Shown one piece after another: positions 1-9,836 of a stretch of DNA of 64,000 nt; within the stretch, counting starts at the first letter, position 1, and each line of letters starts with the position of its first letter. Source of the DNA: Bacillus alkalisoli. Lineage in GTDB: Bacteria; Bacillota; Bacilli; Bacillales; Bacillaceae_I. The DNA is taken from positions 2,312,665 through 2,376,664 of the forward strand of contig NZ_KZ454944.1 of the NCBI RefSeq assembly GCF_002797415.1, read 5' to 3'. The translations under genes were made by a program, and so were the position numbers. The notes under the pieces were generated by a model. The model searched no databases. It saw only the letters and a list, made by a program, of their open reading frames with translations, and had not been told where the DNA came from.

Positions 1-496
1 CCACTTCTTTTGCTAATGCTTTAACAAATGCAATTTGTCCACCTTTTGTCATAGAATATAGCACTTCACATGAAGCACCAACTTGCCCCCATACAGAAGA
101 GACTACAACTATATTCCCTGATTTTTTTTGTATCATAGAGGGTAGTAACGTTTGTATGGTTTCGTATAATGATGTTATGTTAAGCTGAATCATTTTGTCC
201 CTATCGGCCTTACTAATATCAGTAATGAGTCCATAAAAAGTTGTTCCTGCGTTGTAAACAATCGTATCAATAGGTGTGTTAATCTGTGCTTTTAACTTTT
301 CGACACCGTCATAGGATGAGAGGTCAGCTTGTACTGGACGCACTTTTTCTTGTCCATATTGGTTTACCATTTGATTAACTGTTTTTTCGTCATTGTTGTA
401 ATGCAAGTAGGTGAAATATCCATCATGGATGAGTTGTTCGGAAATTGCTTTTCCAATCCCACCACTAGCACCTATTATTAACGCTCTATTTTTCAC
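1..496 (-). CDS. ymfI: YmfI-type short-chain dehydrogenase/reductase (C-terminus cut by window edge)
   Basis: N-terminal 165 codons of an NAD(P)-dependent short-chain dehydrogenase. The start is a GTG at 496, preceded by a purine-rich AAGGGAAG ribosome binding site. The glycine-rich nucleotide-binding loop GASGGIG follows at once, and the catalytic YxxxK (YSMTK) lies near the cut end, so the fold and active site are intact. Position after ymfF and ymfH matches B. subtilis ymfI, whose product is known to reduce the 5-aminopentanone modification on elongation factor P. That specific role is inferred from synteny; the family assignment is read from the motifs. Confidence 0.85.
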   Translation of the reverse strand, partial: MKNRALIIGASGGIGKAISEQLIHDGYFTYLHYNNDEKTVNQMVNQYGQEKVRPVQADLSSYDGVEKLKAQINTPIDTIVYNAGTTFYGLITDISKADRDKMIQLNITSLYETIQTLLPSMIQKKSGNIVVVSSVWGQVGASCEVLYSMTKGGQIAFVKALAKEV

Positions 497-523
497 TTTT
501 TTCCACTTCCCTTTACCTAAAAG

Positions 524-549
524 AAGCACTCGAAAGAATACGAGTGCTT
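524..549 (-). terminator. Hairpin between ymfH and ymfI
   Basis: Perfect 9-bp stem aagcactcg/cgagtgctt with an 8-nt loop, about 9 nt after the ymfH stop codon. On the minus strand the hairpin is followed by a short CTTCTTTTAG run, so it is a weak terminator or processing hairpin rather than a full stop. Some read-through into ymfI is expected. Confidence 0.6.
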
Positions 550-557
550 TCCATCTG

Positions 558-1841
558 TTATTTTGGCACAACTTGACAAACCGTTAAAGCTTCTTCTTTA
601 AAGAACTCGCTCGCAGCTACCTCAATATCACTTAAAGAAATTTGTTCTAATTGCGGAATTACTTCAAATAGTTCCATTTCATTAAATGCGTAGCGAGTGA
701 ATTGATTTGCAATAAACTCTGGAGAATTTAATGCCCTTAAAAATGAACCAATCTTTTTCTTTTTCGTTCTTTCAAGGTCTTCTTCTGTCAAAGTTTTAGA
801 ATCAAAATTCAGTAAAATGTTTTCCAGCTTTTCTTGTAGCCGATCAGGGTTTGATGTATCTCCACCAAGCATTGCAAACCCAAAACCATTCTCACCTGTA
901 TAATCATAAGAGAACGTTTCATCAATTAAACCTTCATCATATAATTCCTCATGATGAATGGAGCTTTTTCCGAACAAAAAGTCTAGGATGACATTAATCG
1001 TTAGTTCGTGTTTTAATAACTCAACGCCTTGTTTATCGACATTCGTTTCTTTTACACCTACTAAACATTTAGAAGTATGAACATTCATTTTAAGCACTCT
1101 TTTCTTTTCGGCAACAGACTTTGGCTCATCACCGTATTCTCTCTTTATTTCTTGAGGAGTTTTGAACGTTTTCTTCGCTTGATTACCTTTCACAAACTTC
1201 ATCATTTTTTCTGGATCCATTGGACCAACGATAAACAATAACATATTACTTGGATGATAGAACGTTTCATAACAAGTGTAAAGTAGTTCAGCTGTTACTT
1301 TTGCTATAGATTCTTTCGTACCTGCAATATCAATTTTCACTGGGTGTTCGTGGAACATATTTTCAATTAGACCAAAATATGCTCTCCAATCAGGATTATC
1401 ATCATACATCGTAATTTCTTGGCCAATAATTCCTTTTTCTTTTTCTACCGTTTTTTCTGTGAAATATGGCTCTTGAACAAAGTTTAATAATGTTTCTAAA
1501 TTTCCATCCACATTAGAAGTACTAGAAAACAAATAAGCAGTTCTAGTAAACGAAGTAAAAGCATTTGCGGATGCACCTTGTTTACTAAAGTCTTGGAATA
1601 CATCACCGTGTTCTTTTTCAAATAACTTATGTTCTAAAAAGTGTGCAATCCCATCAGGTACAGTCAAAAACTCATCTTTACCGAGTGGTACAAATTTATT
1701 ATCAATGGAGCCGTACTTCGTTGTAAATGTTGCATACGTCTTATGGAATCCCTCTTTTGGTAATAAGTAGACGTGAAGGCCATTATCTAATTTCTCGAAA
1801 TATAGCGACTCTGCTAGTTGGCTAAACTGAAGTTTTTCCAT
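558..1841 (-). CDS. ymfH: M16-family zinc peptidase YmfH
   Basis: A 427-aa member of the M16 (pitrilysin/insulinase-like) metallopeptidases. The inverted zinc motif HxxEH is present as HFLEH at residues 67-71, and a downstream Glu at about 142 (GQEITM) fits the third zinc ligand. The gene lies 2 nt after ymfF, whose product has lost the same motif, so the pair looks like an active/inactive M16 heterodimer. In B. subtilis the equivalent genes are ymfF and ymfH. The substrate is unknown; no signal peptide is visible, so it should be cytoplasmic. Confidence 0.92.
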   Translation of the reverse strand: MEKLQFSQLAESLYFEKLDNGLHVYLLPKEGFHKTYATFTTKYGSIDNKFVPLGKDEFLTVPDGIAHFLEHKLFEKEHGDVFQDFSKQGASANAFTSFTRTAYLFSSTSNVDGNLETLLNFVQEPYFTEKTVEKEKGIIGQEITMYDDNPDWRAYFGLIENMFHEHPVKIDIAGTKESIAKVTAELLYTCYETFYHPSNMLLFIVGPMDPEKMMKFVKGNQAKKTFKTPQEIKREYGDEPKSVAEKKRVLKMNVHTSKCLVGVKETNVDKQGVELLKHELTINVILDFLFGKSSIHHEELYDEGLIDETFSYDYTGENGFGFAMLGGDTSNPDRLQEKLENILLNFDSKTLTEEDLERTKKKKIGSFLRALNSPEFIANQFTRYAFNEMELFEVIPQLEQISLSDIEVAASEFFKEEALTVCQVVPK

Positions 1842-1843
1842 TT

Positions 1844-3121
1844 TTACGCCTCCTTCCCAGTTAAGAAGTAGATGGTATCTAATTGAAACTTTTTACACGC
1901 TTCCACTATTTCTTCTTTAGTTACTTTTTCAATACCATGTATTACTTCTTCTAATTCTTTATGTTCTGTTTTGCTATCATTATTAAATAAGACTTCAACA
2001 AGCCCTCTAGGTGTATCAATTGTTTCAAGTAACTGGTTTTTAATTACAGCTTTTGTTTGGGATATTTCCTCCTCTGTAAAAACACCATTTTGCATAGCAC
2101 TCATTTGCTCTTTAATAATAGTGACAGCTTTTTCATAGTTACTCGAATCTACTCCAGACATGACGAGCAACAATCCTTTATGACTTTCAACTCTCGAAGC
2201 AGCGTAATATGCTAAGCTTTCCTTTTCCCTGACATTAATAAATAATTTGGAATGTGAAAAGCCACCAAAAATACCGTTACCTACTTGCAGTGCGTAATAC
2301 AAAGGGTCATTGAATGTAATATTCGTACGAAAACCTATATTTAACTTTCCTTGTTTAACATCTTGCTTTTCAATAACTTCATTTTCTTCTTTTAGTTCTT
2401 TATTGGTTTTGTTTGCATTTCGCATAGAAGCATCGCTTTTTTCCATCGTAAAAACGGAAGAAACCGCGTCTACTACTTCATCTTCTTTTATATCTCCAAC
2501 AATGTATAAGTGTATTTTATTGGCAGGGAGGCTTTCTTTATAAAATTTATATAAAGCTTCGGCAGTAATCTCATCTACTTTTTCCTTCATTCCATTAGCA
2601 GGGAGTCTGTAAGGCTCCTCTTTACACATTTCTTCAATTAATCTATGACTTGAATAGCGCATTTTATCGTCAAAAACAGATTGAATTCTTTGTTTTAAAG
2701 CTCGTTTTTCTTTTTCTACTGTATTCTTTTGAAAAGCATTACCTTCTAAAGCTGGTTTTAATAACATTTCGCCTAACAATCCAATTGCATCTCTTAACAA
2801 TGGTGTGCTATCACTTAAATACTTTTCATTAGCAACATCCATTCGGAATGTAATAATATGGTCTTCCCCTTTTTTGCTTAAATCAACATTTAAAGTTGCC
2901 CCGTAAAGATTATCTAGATGAGAACGTAGTTTTGTTGATGTTGGATAGCTCTCTGTGCCGTTCTGAAGTACGTGTGCTAAAAGAGACCTTAGTGTTACAT
3001 CATCTTCGTCTAAAGGTGCTTTCAACTTTAGAACTATCGTGTTTGTTTTAAACTTATTTGTCTGTACAATATGTAACTTTAATCCAGAAAGCGAATGTAT
3101 TTGTTCTGTGATTAGTTTCAA
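1844..3121 (-). CDS. ymfF: Inactive M16 peptidase homologue YmfF
   Basis: A 425-aa M16-fold protein with the full two-domain length of the family. At the place of the HxxEH zinc motif it reads HVLQN (residues 50-54), so the catalytic Glu and second His are absent. It is therefore expected to be a pseudoenzyme, as described for B. subtilis YmfF. It keeps the C-terminal M16 region with a typical REKESLAYY segment. It is translationally close to ymfH (2-nt gap), which supplies an active partner. The ATG at 3121 follows a good AGGAGG-like ribosome binding site. Confidence 0.9.
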   Translation of the reverse strand: MKLITEQIHSLSGLKLHIVQTNKFKTNTIVLKLKAPLDEDDVTLRSLLAHVLQNGTESYPTSTKLRSHLDNLYGATLNVDLSKKGEDHIITFRMDVANEKYLSDSTPLLRDAIGLLGEMLLKPALEGNAFQKNTVEKEKRALKQRIQSVFDDKMRYSSHRLIEEMCKEEPYRLPANGMKEKVDEITAEALYKFYKESLPANKIHLYIVGDIKEDEVVDAVSSVFTMEKSDASMRNANKTNKELKEENEVIEKQDVKQGKLNIGFRTNITFNDPLYYALQVGNGIFGGFSHSKLFINVREKESLAYYAASRVESHKGLLLVMSGVDSSNYEKAVTIIKEQMSAMQNGVFTEEEISQTKAVIKNQLLETIDTPRGLVEVLFNNDSKTEHKELEEVIHGIEKVTKEEIVEACKKFQLDTIYFLTGKEA

Positions 3122-3263
3122 AGACCGTTTCCTCCTTTTATGTGTTACTATGCTTATTATTTCAAAGAGTAGTTGACTTTAGTCTTATTACCAATATAAC
3201 GAAAAAGATGAAAGTTTTTCAAGTTTGACGATTTGGTTTACATAACATGATTATGGTAAATAA

Positions 3264-3292
3264 AATAGGGTAACAATGACTGTTACCCTATT
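3264..3292 (-). terminator. Intrinsic terminator of ymfC
   Basis: Perfect 12-bp stem aatagggtaaca/tgttaccctatt with a 5-nt loop, about 30 nt after the ymfC stop. On the minus strand it is followed by TTATTT. It separates ymfC from ymfF/ymfH, which would then need read-through or their own promoter in 3122-3263. Confidence 0.8.
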
Positions 3293-3322
3293 GTTACTTA
3301 TATTATTAGTAAAGTGACGCAA

Positions 3323-4048
3323 TTATAATCGTTTTCTTAATACATGAAAGCTAAATTTATCAGCTCTGAAGTAATTAATTGAATATAAAATTGGTTCATC
3401 AAATTGGTCATAATGCATTTGTTTCAAAACAAGTAAAGCTGATTCTGGCTCACACTCTAAAATAGGAGAAATTTTCTCGTGATAACCTATTGGTTCAATA
3501 TGAGTTACAGCATATGATACATATCTACCAGCTTCATTTTCTAATAAATTTAGTAAGGACTCATTTTTATTCAATTGATATTCTTTTACGATTGTCGTCG
3601 GAATTTTGTCAATACAGAACACTACTGGTTGACCGTTTGCTGTTCGAACACGTTCAAATTGATGAACTTCATCAAATGATAAACCATGGAACTTCCGTTG
3701 ATCTTCTTCGGTAGCACTTTTAACGGAAGAAGTTAAATGAACGGTTCCAGGAATCATTCCAGCTTGATTAATCATTTCCGTCACACTATTTAATTGTTCT
3801 ATACCAGAAGAAAAGACTGGTTTAGGATTAACAAACGTTCCCACACCATGCCTACGTACAACAATTCCATCTTCCTCTAACACTCTGAGTGCTTCTCGTA
3901 ACGTCGCTCTACTTACACCGAGCTGACGTGATAATTCAAATTCTGAAGGCAATTTTTCTTTCTCTTTAAATACTTCGTTTTCAATGTCTTTTTTTAATCT
4001 ATCTACCACTAACAAATACAAATGTCTACTATCTGCTCTAATAGTCAT
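3323..4048 (-). CDS. ymfC: GntR-family transcriptional regulator YmfC (HutC/UTRA type)
   Basis: A 241-aa regulator. Residues about 8-75 form a GntR winged-helix domain with the hallmark [22 protein letters not shown]; the rest is a UTRA-type effector-binding domain. It lies between the SpoIIIE-type translocase and the ymfF-ymfH-ymfI genes, as ymfC does in B. subtilis. The effector is unknown. A 7-2-7 palindrome lies just upstream of the start, downstream of an extended -10 promoter, which suggests self-regulation. Confidence 0.9.
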   Translation of the reverse strand: MTIRADSRHLYLLVVDRLKKDIENEVFKEKEKLPSEFELSRQLGVSRATLREALRVLEEDGIVVRRHGVGTFVNPKPVFSSGIEQLNSVTEMINQAGMIPGTVHLTSSVKSATEEDQRKFHGLSFDEVHQFERVRTANGQPVVFCIDKIPTTIVKEYQLNKNESLLNLLENEAGRYVSYAVTHIEPIGYHEKISPILECEPESALLVLKQMHYDQFDEPILYSINYFRADKFSFHVLRKRL

Positions 4049-4073
4049 CCCTTTTCCCCCATAAAACGTTTAC

Positions 4074-4089
4074 AAAACTATGTAGTTTT
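4074..4089. promoter_or_regulatory. Candidate YmfC operator palindrome
   Basis: Inverted repeat aaaacta-tg-tagtttt, two perfect 7-bp arms around 2 nt, 26 nt upstream of the ymfC ATG and just after the likely transcription start. GntR-family proteins bind such short palindromes as dimers and often regulate their own gene. Operator function is inference. Confidence 0.45.
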
Positions 4090-4105
4090 CCTATATGTTG
4101 AAAAT

Positions 4106-4114
4106 AATATAACA
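4106..4114 (-). promoter_or_regulatory. Extended -10 promoter candidate for ymfC
   Basis: On the minus strand TGT-TATATT matches an extended -10 (TGn + TATAAT-like). No good -35 is visible at 17 nt. Predicted transcription start is near 4099, just before the palindrome. Confidence 0.4.
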
Positions 4115-4206
4115 CTTTTCCAGTTGAAAAGGAATAGAAAATCTTTATATTTAAACCGAAACAAGAATATTTAGCTAATTTTAATAACTAAATATTCGGA
4201 ATTAAC

Positions 4207-4234
4207 AAAAAAAGACGTGAAAACACGTCTTTTT
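4207..4234 (-). terminator. Intrinsic terminator of spoIIIE
   Basis: Stem aaaaagacgtg/cacgtcttttt with an aaaa loop, starting 8 nt after the spoIIIE stop, followed on the minus strand by seven T residues. A classic rho-independent terminator. Confidence 0.92.
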
Positions 4235-4241
4235 CCATCAA

Positions 4242-6581
4242 TCAAGAACCAACATCTTCATTTTTCATATTTATTAATACCGCTCTTGGTTTACTTCCTT
4301 CATATGGACCTACAACACCGCGAGCTTCCATCGCATCAATTAATCGAGCAGCCCTTGTATAGCCAATTCTGAATCTACGTTGCAACATTGAAACAGATGC
4401 TGTTTGCATTTCCATAATTAATTGTACTGCTTCATCGTAAAGATCATCTTCCACTTCTTCCATTTCTTCTGATACATCTTGTGGAATCATTTCCTCTTGG
4501 TATTGTGCTTTTTGTTGATCAATAACAAATTCGACGATTCGTTCGACTTCTTCATCCGATAAAAATGCACCTTGCACTCGAACTGGCTTTGAAGCTCCTA
4601 CTGGTAAAAACAACATATCTCCACGTCCAAGTAACTTTTCTGCTCCACCCATATCTAAAATAGTTCGTGAATCTGTTTGGGAAGAAACACTAAAAGCAAT
4701 ACGTGAAGGAATATTAGCTTTAATGACACCGGTAATAACATCAACAGATGGTCTTTGTGTTGCAATAATTAAGTGAATACCTGCTGCACGTGCCATTTGC
4801 GCAAGTCTAGTGATACAATCCTCTACTTCGCTTGATGCAACCATCATAAGGTCTGCAAGCTCATCTACGATTACGACAATATATGGTAAAGAAGGTTGAA
4901 TAGAATCCGCATCTGTATTATGTCGTTTTATATAATCATTGTACCCCTCAATATTTCTAGTCCCAGTATGAGAAAACAACTCATACCTTCTTTCCATTTC
5001 ACTTACCACTTTCTTAAGAGCCTGAGCAGCTTTTTTAGGGTTTGTAACTACTGGTGCAAGCAAATGTGGAACACCATTATAAACATTTAACTCTACCATT
5101 TTAGGGTCAATCATCATCATTTTAACTTCATGAGGTTTCGCTCGCATTAAAATACTCGTAATAATACCGTTAATACAAACACTTTTTCCACTTCCTGTCG
5201 CACCAGCAACAAGTAAATGAGGCATTTTATTTAACTCAGCTAAAACTGCTTCTCCTGAAATATCTCGTCCCAATCCAATAAGTAATTTTGCCTCTGGCTT
5301 GTCTGCAATTTTTGTATCCAATACTTCTCTTAACGAAACCATGGCAACTTCATTATTTGGAACTTCAATTCCGATTGCAGATTTTCCTGGTATAGGTGCT
5401 TCTATACGTATATCTTTGGCAGCTAAAGCTAAAGCTAAGTCATCACTTAAATTCACTATTTTACTAACCTTTACACCAACGTCTGGATACACTTCATATT
5501 TTGTAACTGCCGGCCCTAGATGAACCTTTGTTACTTTTGCTTTCACTCCAAAACTTGCAAATGTTTTTTCTAACTTACGAGCATTTTCGTAAATGTTTTC
5601 ATGCTCTGTTGATTGCGTATTCGGTTTTGGATCATTTAATAAATCAAAAGATGGAAGTGCATAGTCTTTATTTTCAACTTCTGTAAAAGCCATAGGAGTC
5701 TGAATAATATCTTCTTGTGGTGCATTGATTTTTTCTTCAGCTGCAACCACATTCACTTCCGTTTGTTCCTTACTTTCTGCTCTATCTGTAAAAGAAGAAA
5801 TAATAGGTGGTGGTGTCTCATCCAATTCAACAATTTGAACCGGATTCTCTATCACTTCTGATTGATTTTTTTCTTTCTCTTTTTGTTTCTCTTTTTCTTT
5901 TCTTGTTTCGGAATCTTTTTGTTTCTTTTTCTTTTTACTTTCATCTTTCCACGTTTTCATATCTTCCATAAAAGCAATCCATTGAACTTTGACAAAGCTA
6001 AACAGAGCACTTAATACTTTAATTACTGTATCATTCAACGATCTACCAGTAACTAAAATAACACCAATAACAATAAAGATAGTTGCAATCCAACGAGTTC
6101 CTTTTGCATCAAATAATAAGTGGAAAATAGAAAATAGAATAGCGCCTATCATTCCCCCGCCTAAATCTGATGTACTTGTTTCACCTCTTACATCGAACCA
6201 AAATAATTCCCAAGTATTAATAATAACGGAAGGATTAACAAAGTCATCCCCTCTAGAAAGTAAATTAAATAAGGAAACGTGTGTTAATAGTAATATAGAT
6301 AACACAATAATATATGTACCAACTAATTGACGAGTAAAAAAAGGAGGTAGGTCCCTCTTCCAAATGATATATCCTGATAAAATGACCATCCCAAGTAATA
6401 AAAGCATGTACCATTCGCCACTAAAAAAACGGAAAAAGAGTACAATTGTATTCCCAACCATCCCAAGTTTTGCAATTGCAATAATCGAGAACGCTAATAT
6501 TAATAAACCGATTACTTCAAACGAAACGGTTCGTTTCCATTCACTTTGGTTTTTCTTTTGTCTTCTTTTTCTTTTTGACAT
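4242..6581 (-). CDS. spoIIIE: FtsK/SpoIIIE DNA translocase
   Basis: Membrane-anchored DNA pump that moves the chromosome across the closing septum, in the forespore during sporulation. About four N-terminal membrane segments (residues ~20-190) are followed by a Lys/Glu-rich linker and a RecA-like motor with Walker A GATGSGKS and Walker [13 protein letters not shown]-terminal winged-helix gamma domain ([14 protein letters not shown]) reads DNA orientation sequences. The ATG at 6581 is preferred over an upstream in-frame GTG at 6590 because GGTGAGG lies at SD distance only from the ATG. Length is about 779 aa, usual for SpoIIIE. Position after ylzJ matches B. subtilis spoIIIE rather than the second paralogue ytpT. 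Confidence 0.95.
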   Translation of the reverse strand: MSKRKRRQKKNQSEWKRTVSFEVIGLLILAFSIIAIAKLGMVGNTIVLFFRFFSGEWYMLLLLGMVILSGYIIWKRDLPPFFTRQLVGTYIIVLSILLLTHVSLFNLLSRGDDFVNPSVIINTWELFWFDVRGETSTSDLGGGMIGAILFSIFHLLFDAKGTRWIATIFIVIGVILVTGRSLNDTVIKVLSALFSFVKVQWIAFMEDMKTWKDESKKKKKQKDSETRKEKEKQKEKEKNQSEVIENPVQIVELDETPPPIISSFTDRAESKEQTEVNVVAAEEKINAPQEDIIQTPMAFTEVENKDYALPSFDLLNDPKPNTQSTEHENIYENARKLEKTFASFGVKAKVTKVHLGPAVTKYEVYPDVGVKVSKIVNLSDDLALALAAKDIRIEAPIPGKSAIGIEVPNNEVAMVSLREVLDTKIADKPEAKLLIGLGRDISGEAVLAELNKMPHLLVAGATGSGKSVCINGIITSILMRAKPHEVKMMMIDPKMVELNVYNGVPHLLAPVVTNPKKAAQALKKVVSEMERRYELFSHTGTRNIEGYNDYIKRHNTDADSIQPSLPYIVVIVDELADLMMVASSEVEDCITRLAQMARAAGIHLIIATQRPSVDVITGVIKANIPSRIAFSVSSQTDSRTILDMGGAEKLLGRGDMLFLPVGASKPVRVQGAFLSDEEVERIVEFVIDQQKAQYQEEMIPQDVSEEMEEVEDDLYDEAVQLIMEMQTASVSMLQRRFRIGYTRAARLIDAMEARGVVGPYEGSKPRAVLINMKNEDVGS

Positions 6582-6643
6582 ATTCCTCACCTAAACTAAC
6601 ATGAAATTTGCAATACTTACCTCTCCTATTAAGGAATAAAGAA

Positions 6644-6664
6644 GGGTGACTCATGCGGTCACCC
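6644..6664 (-). terminator. Hairpin in the ylzJ-spoIIIE gap
   Basis: Stem gggtgac/gtcaccc with a 7-nt loop, followed on the minus strand by TTCTTTATT. It can end the tepA-ylzJ transcript. It also lies downstream of an extended -10 promoter, so it would sit in the spoIIIE leader. Confidence 0.6.
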
Positions 6665-6681
6665 ATGTATTACTTTTATTC

Positions 6682-6690
6682 ATTATAGCA
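6682..6690 (-). promoter_or_regulatory. Extended -10 promoter candidate for spoIIIE
   Basis: The minus strand reads TGC-TATAAT, a perfect -10 with the TGn extension. The -35 region is weak (TTATCT at about 18 nt). Predicted start is near 6675, upstream of the hairpin at 6644-6664. Confidence 0.5.
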
Positions 6691-6736
6691 CATGTTAACT
6701 TATGGAGATAAGGTACACTATAATTATTCTTCCTAT

Positions 6737-6952
6737 CTATTCCTGATAGTTAATCGTTTGTCCAGGAGAGTATTCTTCTTGTAAATAGTGATAAGGATTT
6801 GTACTCATATTTCTAACTATTTGATAACTGTTTCTTTCTGATTGTTGAACAAGCATCGAACATCCATTATAGTCAATTACCATATGCTTACCGAACGCTG
6901 ATTCATCTGTTGGAAAAACAATTTCTTGAGGCATTGTTGTATAAAGTATCAT
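6737..6952 (-). CDS. ylzJ: YlzJ-like small protein
   Basis: A 71-aa protein beginning [14 protein letters not shown], matching the YlzJ-like family by length, start and location between tepA and spoIIIE. Its ATG overlaps the tepA stop by 4 nt (ATGA), so the two are translationally coupled. No membrane segment or catalytic motif is visible, and its function is not known. Confidence 0.85.
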   Translation of the reverse strand: MILYTTMPQEIVFPTDESAFGKHMVIDYNGCSMLVQQSERNSYQIVRNMSTNPYHYLQEEYSPGQTINYQE

Positions 6953-7698
6953 TGTATCATCTGCTCCTCTTGTACTTGTCTTTCGTCTATCATCTCATTT
7001 AATTTCCTAATAGCGTCTCCCACTCCACCAACATGATCAATTAATCCATATTCTACTGCATCAGCTCCGACTACATTCGTACCTATATCGCGAGTTAAGT
7101 TTCCTTTTGATAACATTAGTTCTTTAAATTTTTCTTCTGTTATATTAGAGTTTTTCGTGACGAAATTTATTACCCTTTCTTGCATTTTATCTAAATATTC
7201 AAATGTTTGAGGTACGCCAATTACAAGTCCTGTTAATCTAACAGGGTGTATGGTCATGGTTGCTGATTCAGCAATAATGGAATAATCGCAAGAAACCGCT
7301 ATCGGGACGCCGATGGAGTGACCCCCACCTAATACTAATGAAACGGTAGGTTTTGATAAGGACGCTAACATCTCAGATATTGCTAATCCAGCCTCTACAT
7401 CTCCTCCCACAGTATTTAAAATAACAAGAAGCCCTTCAATTTTAGGGTTTTGTTCAATCGCAACAATTTGTGGAATGACATGTTCATATTTTGTTGTTTT
7501 ATTTTGTGGAGGTAATTGAACATGTCCTTCGATTTGGCCTACAATCGTTAAACAGTGTATTTTTGAGTCTTGAGGTAATGATGCAACATTTGTTTGTCCA
7601 AGTTGTTGAATTTTATTTACAATTGAGTCTTTACCTGCGTCTTGTTTATTTGGTTCTGCTTGTGGTTGATTGGAAGAGTATGTATGTTCGTTACTCAT
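6949..7698 (-). CDS. tepA: ClpP-class serine protease TepA
   Basis: A 249-aa ClpP/crotonase-fold protease. Residues about 60-230 hold the serine-protease core: [11 protein letters not shown] (oxyanion region), a serine in [11 protein letters not shown], and a histidine in TMTIHPV. The N-terminus is a polar low-complexity tail, not a signal peptide. B. subtilis TepA is linked to protein export and degradation of small acid-soluble spore proteins at germination. It is followed by ylzJ with a 4-nt overlap. The ATG at 7698 has an AAAGGGG site about 11 nt upstream. Confidence 0.9.
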   Translation of the reverse strand: MSNEHTYSSNQPQAEPNKQDAGKDSIVNKIQQLGQTNVASLPQDSKIHCLTIVGQIEGHVQLPPQNKTTKYEHVIPQIVAIEQNPKIEGLLVILNTVGGDVEAGLAISEMLASLSKPTVSLVLGGGHSIGVPIAVSCDYSIIAESATMTIHPVRLTGLVIGVPQTFEYLDKMQERVINFVTKNSNITEEKFKELMLSKGNLTRDIGTNVVGADAVEYGLIDHVGGVGDAIRKLNEMIDERQVQEEQMIQ

Positions 7699-7837
7699 AA
7701 TTATATGAACCCCTTTCGCCTTTTACTTTTACATGCTCTTTTTATTATCCACCACTTAAATAAAATCATTCTATAACTGAGTAAGTTTCATCATGTATGA
7801 CTAATATGAGATTAATTCAACTTAAGAAAATAGAAAA

Positions 7838-7879
7838 AAGAGGTTATCTTAAATACTAATGTCTTTAAGATAACCTCTT
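7838..7879 (-). terminator. Intrinsic terminator of rnjB
   Basis: A 16-bp perfect stem (aagaggttatcttaaa and its complement) with a 10-nt loop, 6 nt after the rnjB stop, followed on the minus strand by TTTTCTATTTTC. Confidence 0.92.
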
Positions 7880-7885
7880 AACATA

Positions 7886-9553
7886 TTAGACTTCCATGAT
7901 GATAGGTAAAATCATCGGACGGCGTTTTGTTTTTTCGTAAAAGTACTGGTTTAATGATTCTCTAATACTTAATTTCATTGAAGACCATTCAATTACTTTT
8001 TCTGTTACACTTTTTCCTACTATATCTGTAACAATTTCATTCGCTTTTTCGATTAATTGTTCCGATTCTCTTACATAAACAAAGCCTCTTGAAATAATTT
8101 CCGGTCCTGCGACGATTGCTTTTTGAGCTTTGCTAATTGTCACAACAACGATTAAGATGCCGTCTTGAGATAATAATCTTCTATCTCTTAACACAATGTT
8201 TCCTACATCGCCAACACCAAGACCATCAATTAAAACATTTCCTGCATAAATTTTCGGTCCAAACTTAGCCAAACCATTAGAAAATTCAATTACATCACCT
8301 TTATCAACAAGGAAGATGTCATCATCCTGTATGCCAGTAGTTTCGGCAAGCTTTGATAGGGCGATTTGCATTTTAAATTCACCTTGAATAGGTAAAAGGT
8401 ACTTTGGCTTTATTAAATTTAGCATTAATTTTAATTCTTCTTGGTATGCATGTCCAGATACGTGTATTTTTTTATGCTTACCAATAATTGTTGCACCAAC
8501 ACGCCCTAGTTGATCTACCACTTTAGATACTGTCAGTTCCGTACCAGGAATTGGAGAAGCCGCAAGCATTACTGTATCATTTTCTTTAATTTCAACATAT
8601 TTATGTGTGCCTCTTGCCATCTTTTGTAACGACATTAACATTTGAGTATGTGTTCCAACTGTTAAAACAACAATTTCATCGTCATTCATTTTATTAATTT
8701 GTTGAATTGGTACTATTACCTCTTCTGGAATATCTAAATAACCTAAGTCAATAGCGATGTCTAACATTTTGCTTGAAGGATGATTTAAAATAACTAACTT
8801 GCGATTTGTTAGTACAGTAGATTCAACGACTTGTTGAATACGTTGAATATTTGTTGCTAAGCAAGCTACAAATACGCGAGATTTTGTATTATATAATACA
8901 TCCGCTATCTCTTGTTTCACAATTGATTCAGAAATATTATTCCCTGGCTTTTCTGCATTCGTGCTATCGCATAATAAACATAGAACTCCCTTATTTCCGA
9001 TGTTTGCAATAGTACCTAAATCAGATGCGTGTCTAACTTGTGATTGATCAAATTTAAAATCACCAGTATGTACAATTGCGCCTTGACTAGTATGGAAACA
9101 TATTCCCACTGAATCTGGGATACTATGATTCGTTCTAAAAAATGAAACTTCTATATTTTTGAAAGATAAGTGGCTATCTTGATTTACTTCCATAAATTTA
9201 ATGCTACCTAAGCTTGTACCACTCTGTTTTACAACTTCTTTAGCAAGGGCTATTGTTAATTTCGTCCCATAAACCGGTGCTTGTATTTTTCTTAAAACAT
9301 ATCCTAACCCACCAATATGGTCCTCGTGACCATGTGTTAAGAAGATTGCCTTCACTTTTTCTTTATGGTCTTCTAAATAAGATATATCAGGAATAACCAT
9401 ATCAATACCTAACATACTATCTTCTGGAATCATTACTCCTGAGTCTACAACATATATGTTGTCTCCTACTTCTAGTACATACATATTTTTCCCTACTTCG
9501 CCAACTCCGCCTAGGGAAAAAACTTTTATTTTCTCTTGTGTACTCATCATCAT
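7886..9553 (-). CDS. rnjB: Ribonuclease J2
   Basis: A metallo-beta-lactamase/beta-CASP ribonuclease of about 555 aa. The zinc motif HGHEDH lies near residue 75. A later HTGDFKFD and the beta-CASP/C-terminal segments (VSGHAYQEE, RRPMILPIIMEV) are present. RNase J enzymes act as endonucleases and 5'-3' exonucleases in mRNA decay and rRNA maturation. Location between dapA and tepA matches rnjB (ymfA) rather than rnjA. Several in-frame ATGs exist; the one at 9553 has the best spacing (8 nt) from AGGAGG, while the first at 9559 is only about 2 nt from it. Confidence 0.93.
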   Translation of the reverse strand: MMMSTQEKIKVFSLGGVGEVGKNMYVLEVGDNIYVVDSGVMIPEDSMLGIDMVIPDISYLEDHKEKVKAIFLTHGHEDHIGGLGYVLRKIQAPVYGTKLTIALAKEVVKQSGTSLGSIKFMEVNQDSHLSFKNIEVSFFRTNHSIPDSVGICFHTSQGAIVHTGDFKFDQSQVRHASDLGTIANIGNKGVLCLLCDSTNAEKPGNNISESIVKQEIADVLYNTKSRVFVACLATNIQRIQQVVESTVLTNRKLVILNHPSSKMLDIAIDLGYLDIPEEVIVPIQQINKMNDDEIVVLTVGTHTQMLMSLQKMARGTHKYVEIKENDTVMLAASPIPGTELTVSKVVDQLGRVGATIIGKHKKIHVSGHAYQEELKLMLNLIKPKYLLPIQGEFKMQIALSKLAETTGIQDDDIFLVDKGDVIEFSNGLAKFGPKIYAGNVLIDGLGVGDVGNIVLRDRRLLSQDGILIVVVTISKAQKAIVAGPEIISRGFVYVRESEQLIEKANEIVTDIVGKSVTEKVIEWSSMKLSIRESLNQYFYEKTKRRPMILPIIMEV

Positions 9554-9680
9554 ATTCATTTCCTCCTGAATCTACAAAAAATCCCAACACAAATAAATTA
9601 CCGTAGTGAAAGAAACACCGATAACCATATTAATAGAAGTTAAATATTTTTTTATTAATCCGCTCCAGTCACTTGTTCAT

Positions 9681-9710
9681 ATTATATCTTATGCAAGAAT
9701 TGGAATACAA
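9681..9710 (-). promoter_or_regulatory. Sigma-A promoter candidate for rnjB
   Basis: The minus strand reads TTGTAT, 18 nt, TATAAT. Position is about 130 nt upstream of the rnjB start, leaving a leader of about 120 nt in which I see no strong structure. Confidence 0.7.
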
Positions 9711-9769
9711 GAAATTTAATGTTAAACAGAAAATTAACCTATTAAAACTTATTAAGATTATGTATGAAG

Positions 9770-9799
9770 AAAGGTGTTGTACGAATGTACAACACCTTT
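9770..9799 (-). terminator. Hairpin terminating the dapA operon
   Basis: Perfect 13-bp stem aaaggtgttgtac/gtacaacaccttt with a gaat loop. The T-run on the minus strand is poor (CTTCATAC). It lies between the dapA end (with a repeat element in between) and the rnjB promoter, so it most likely ends the dpaA-dapA transcript. Confidence 0.6.
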
Positions 9800-9836
9800 A
9801 AACAATATTTTAATTTAATGGTTGTGTTAAAGTTTG

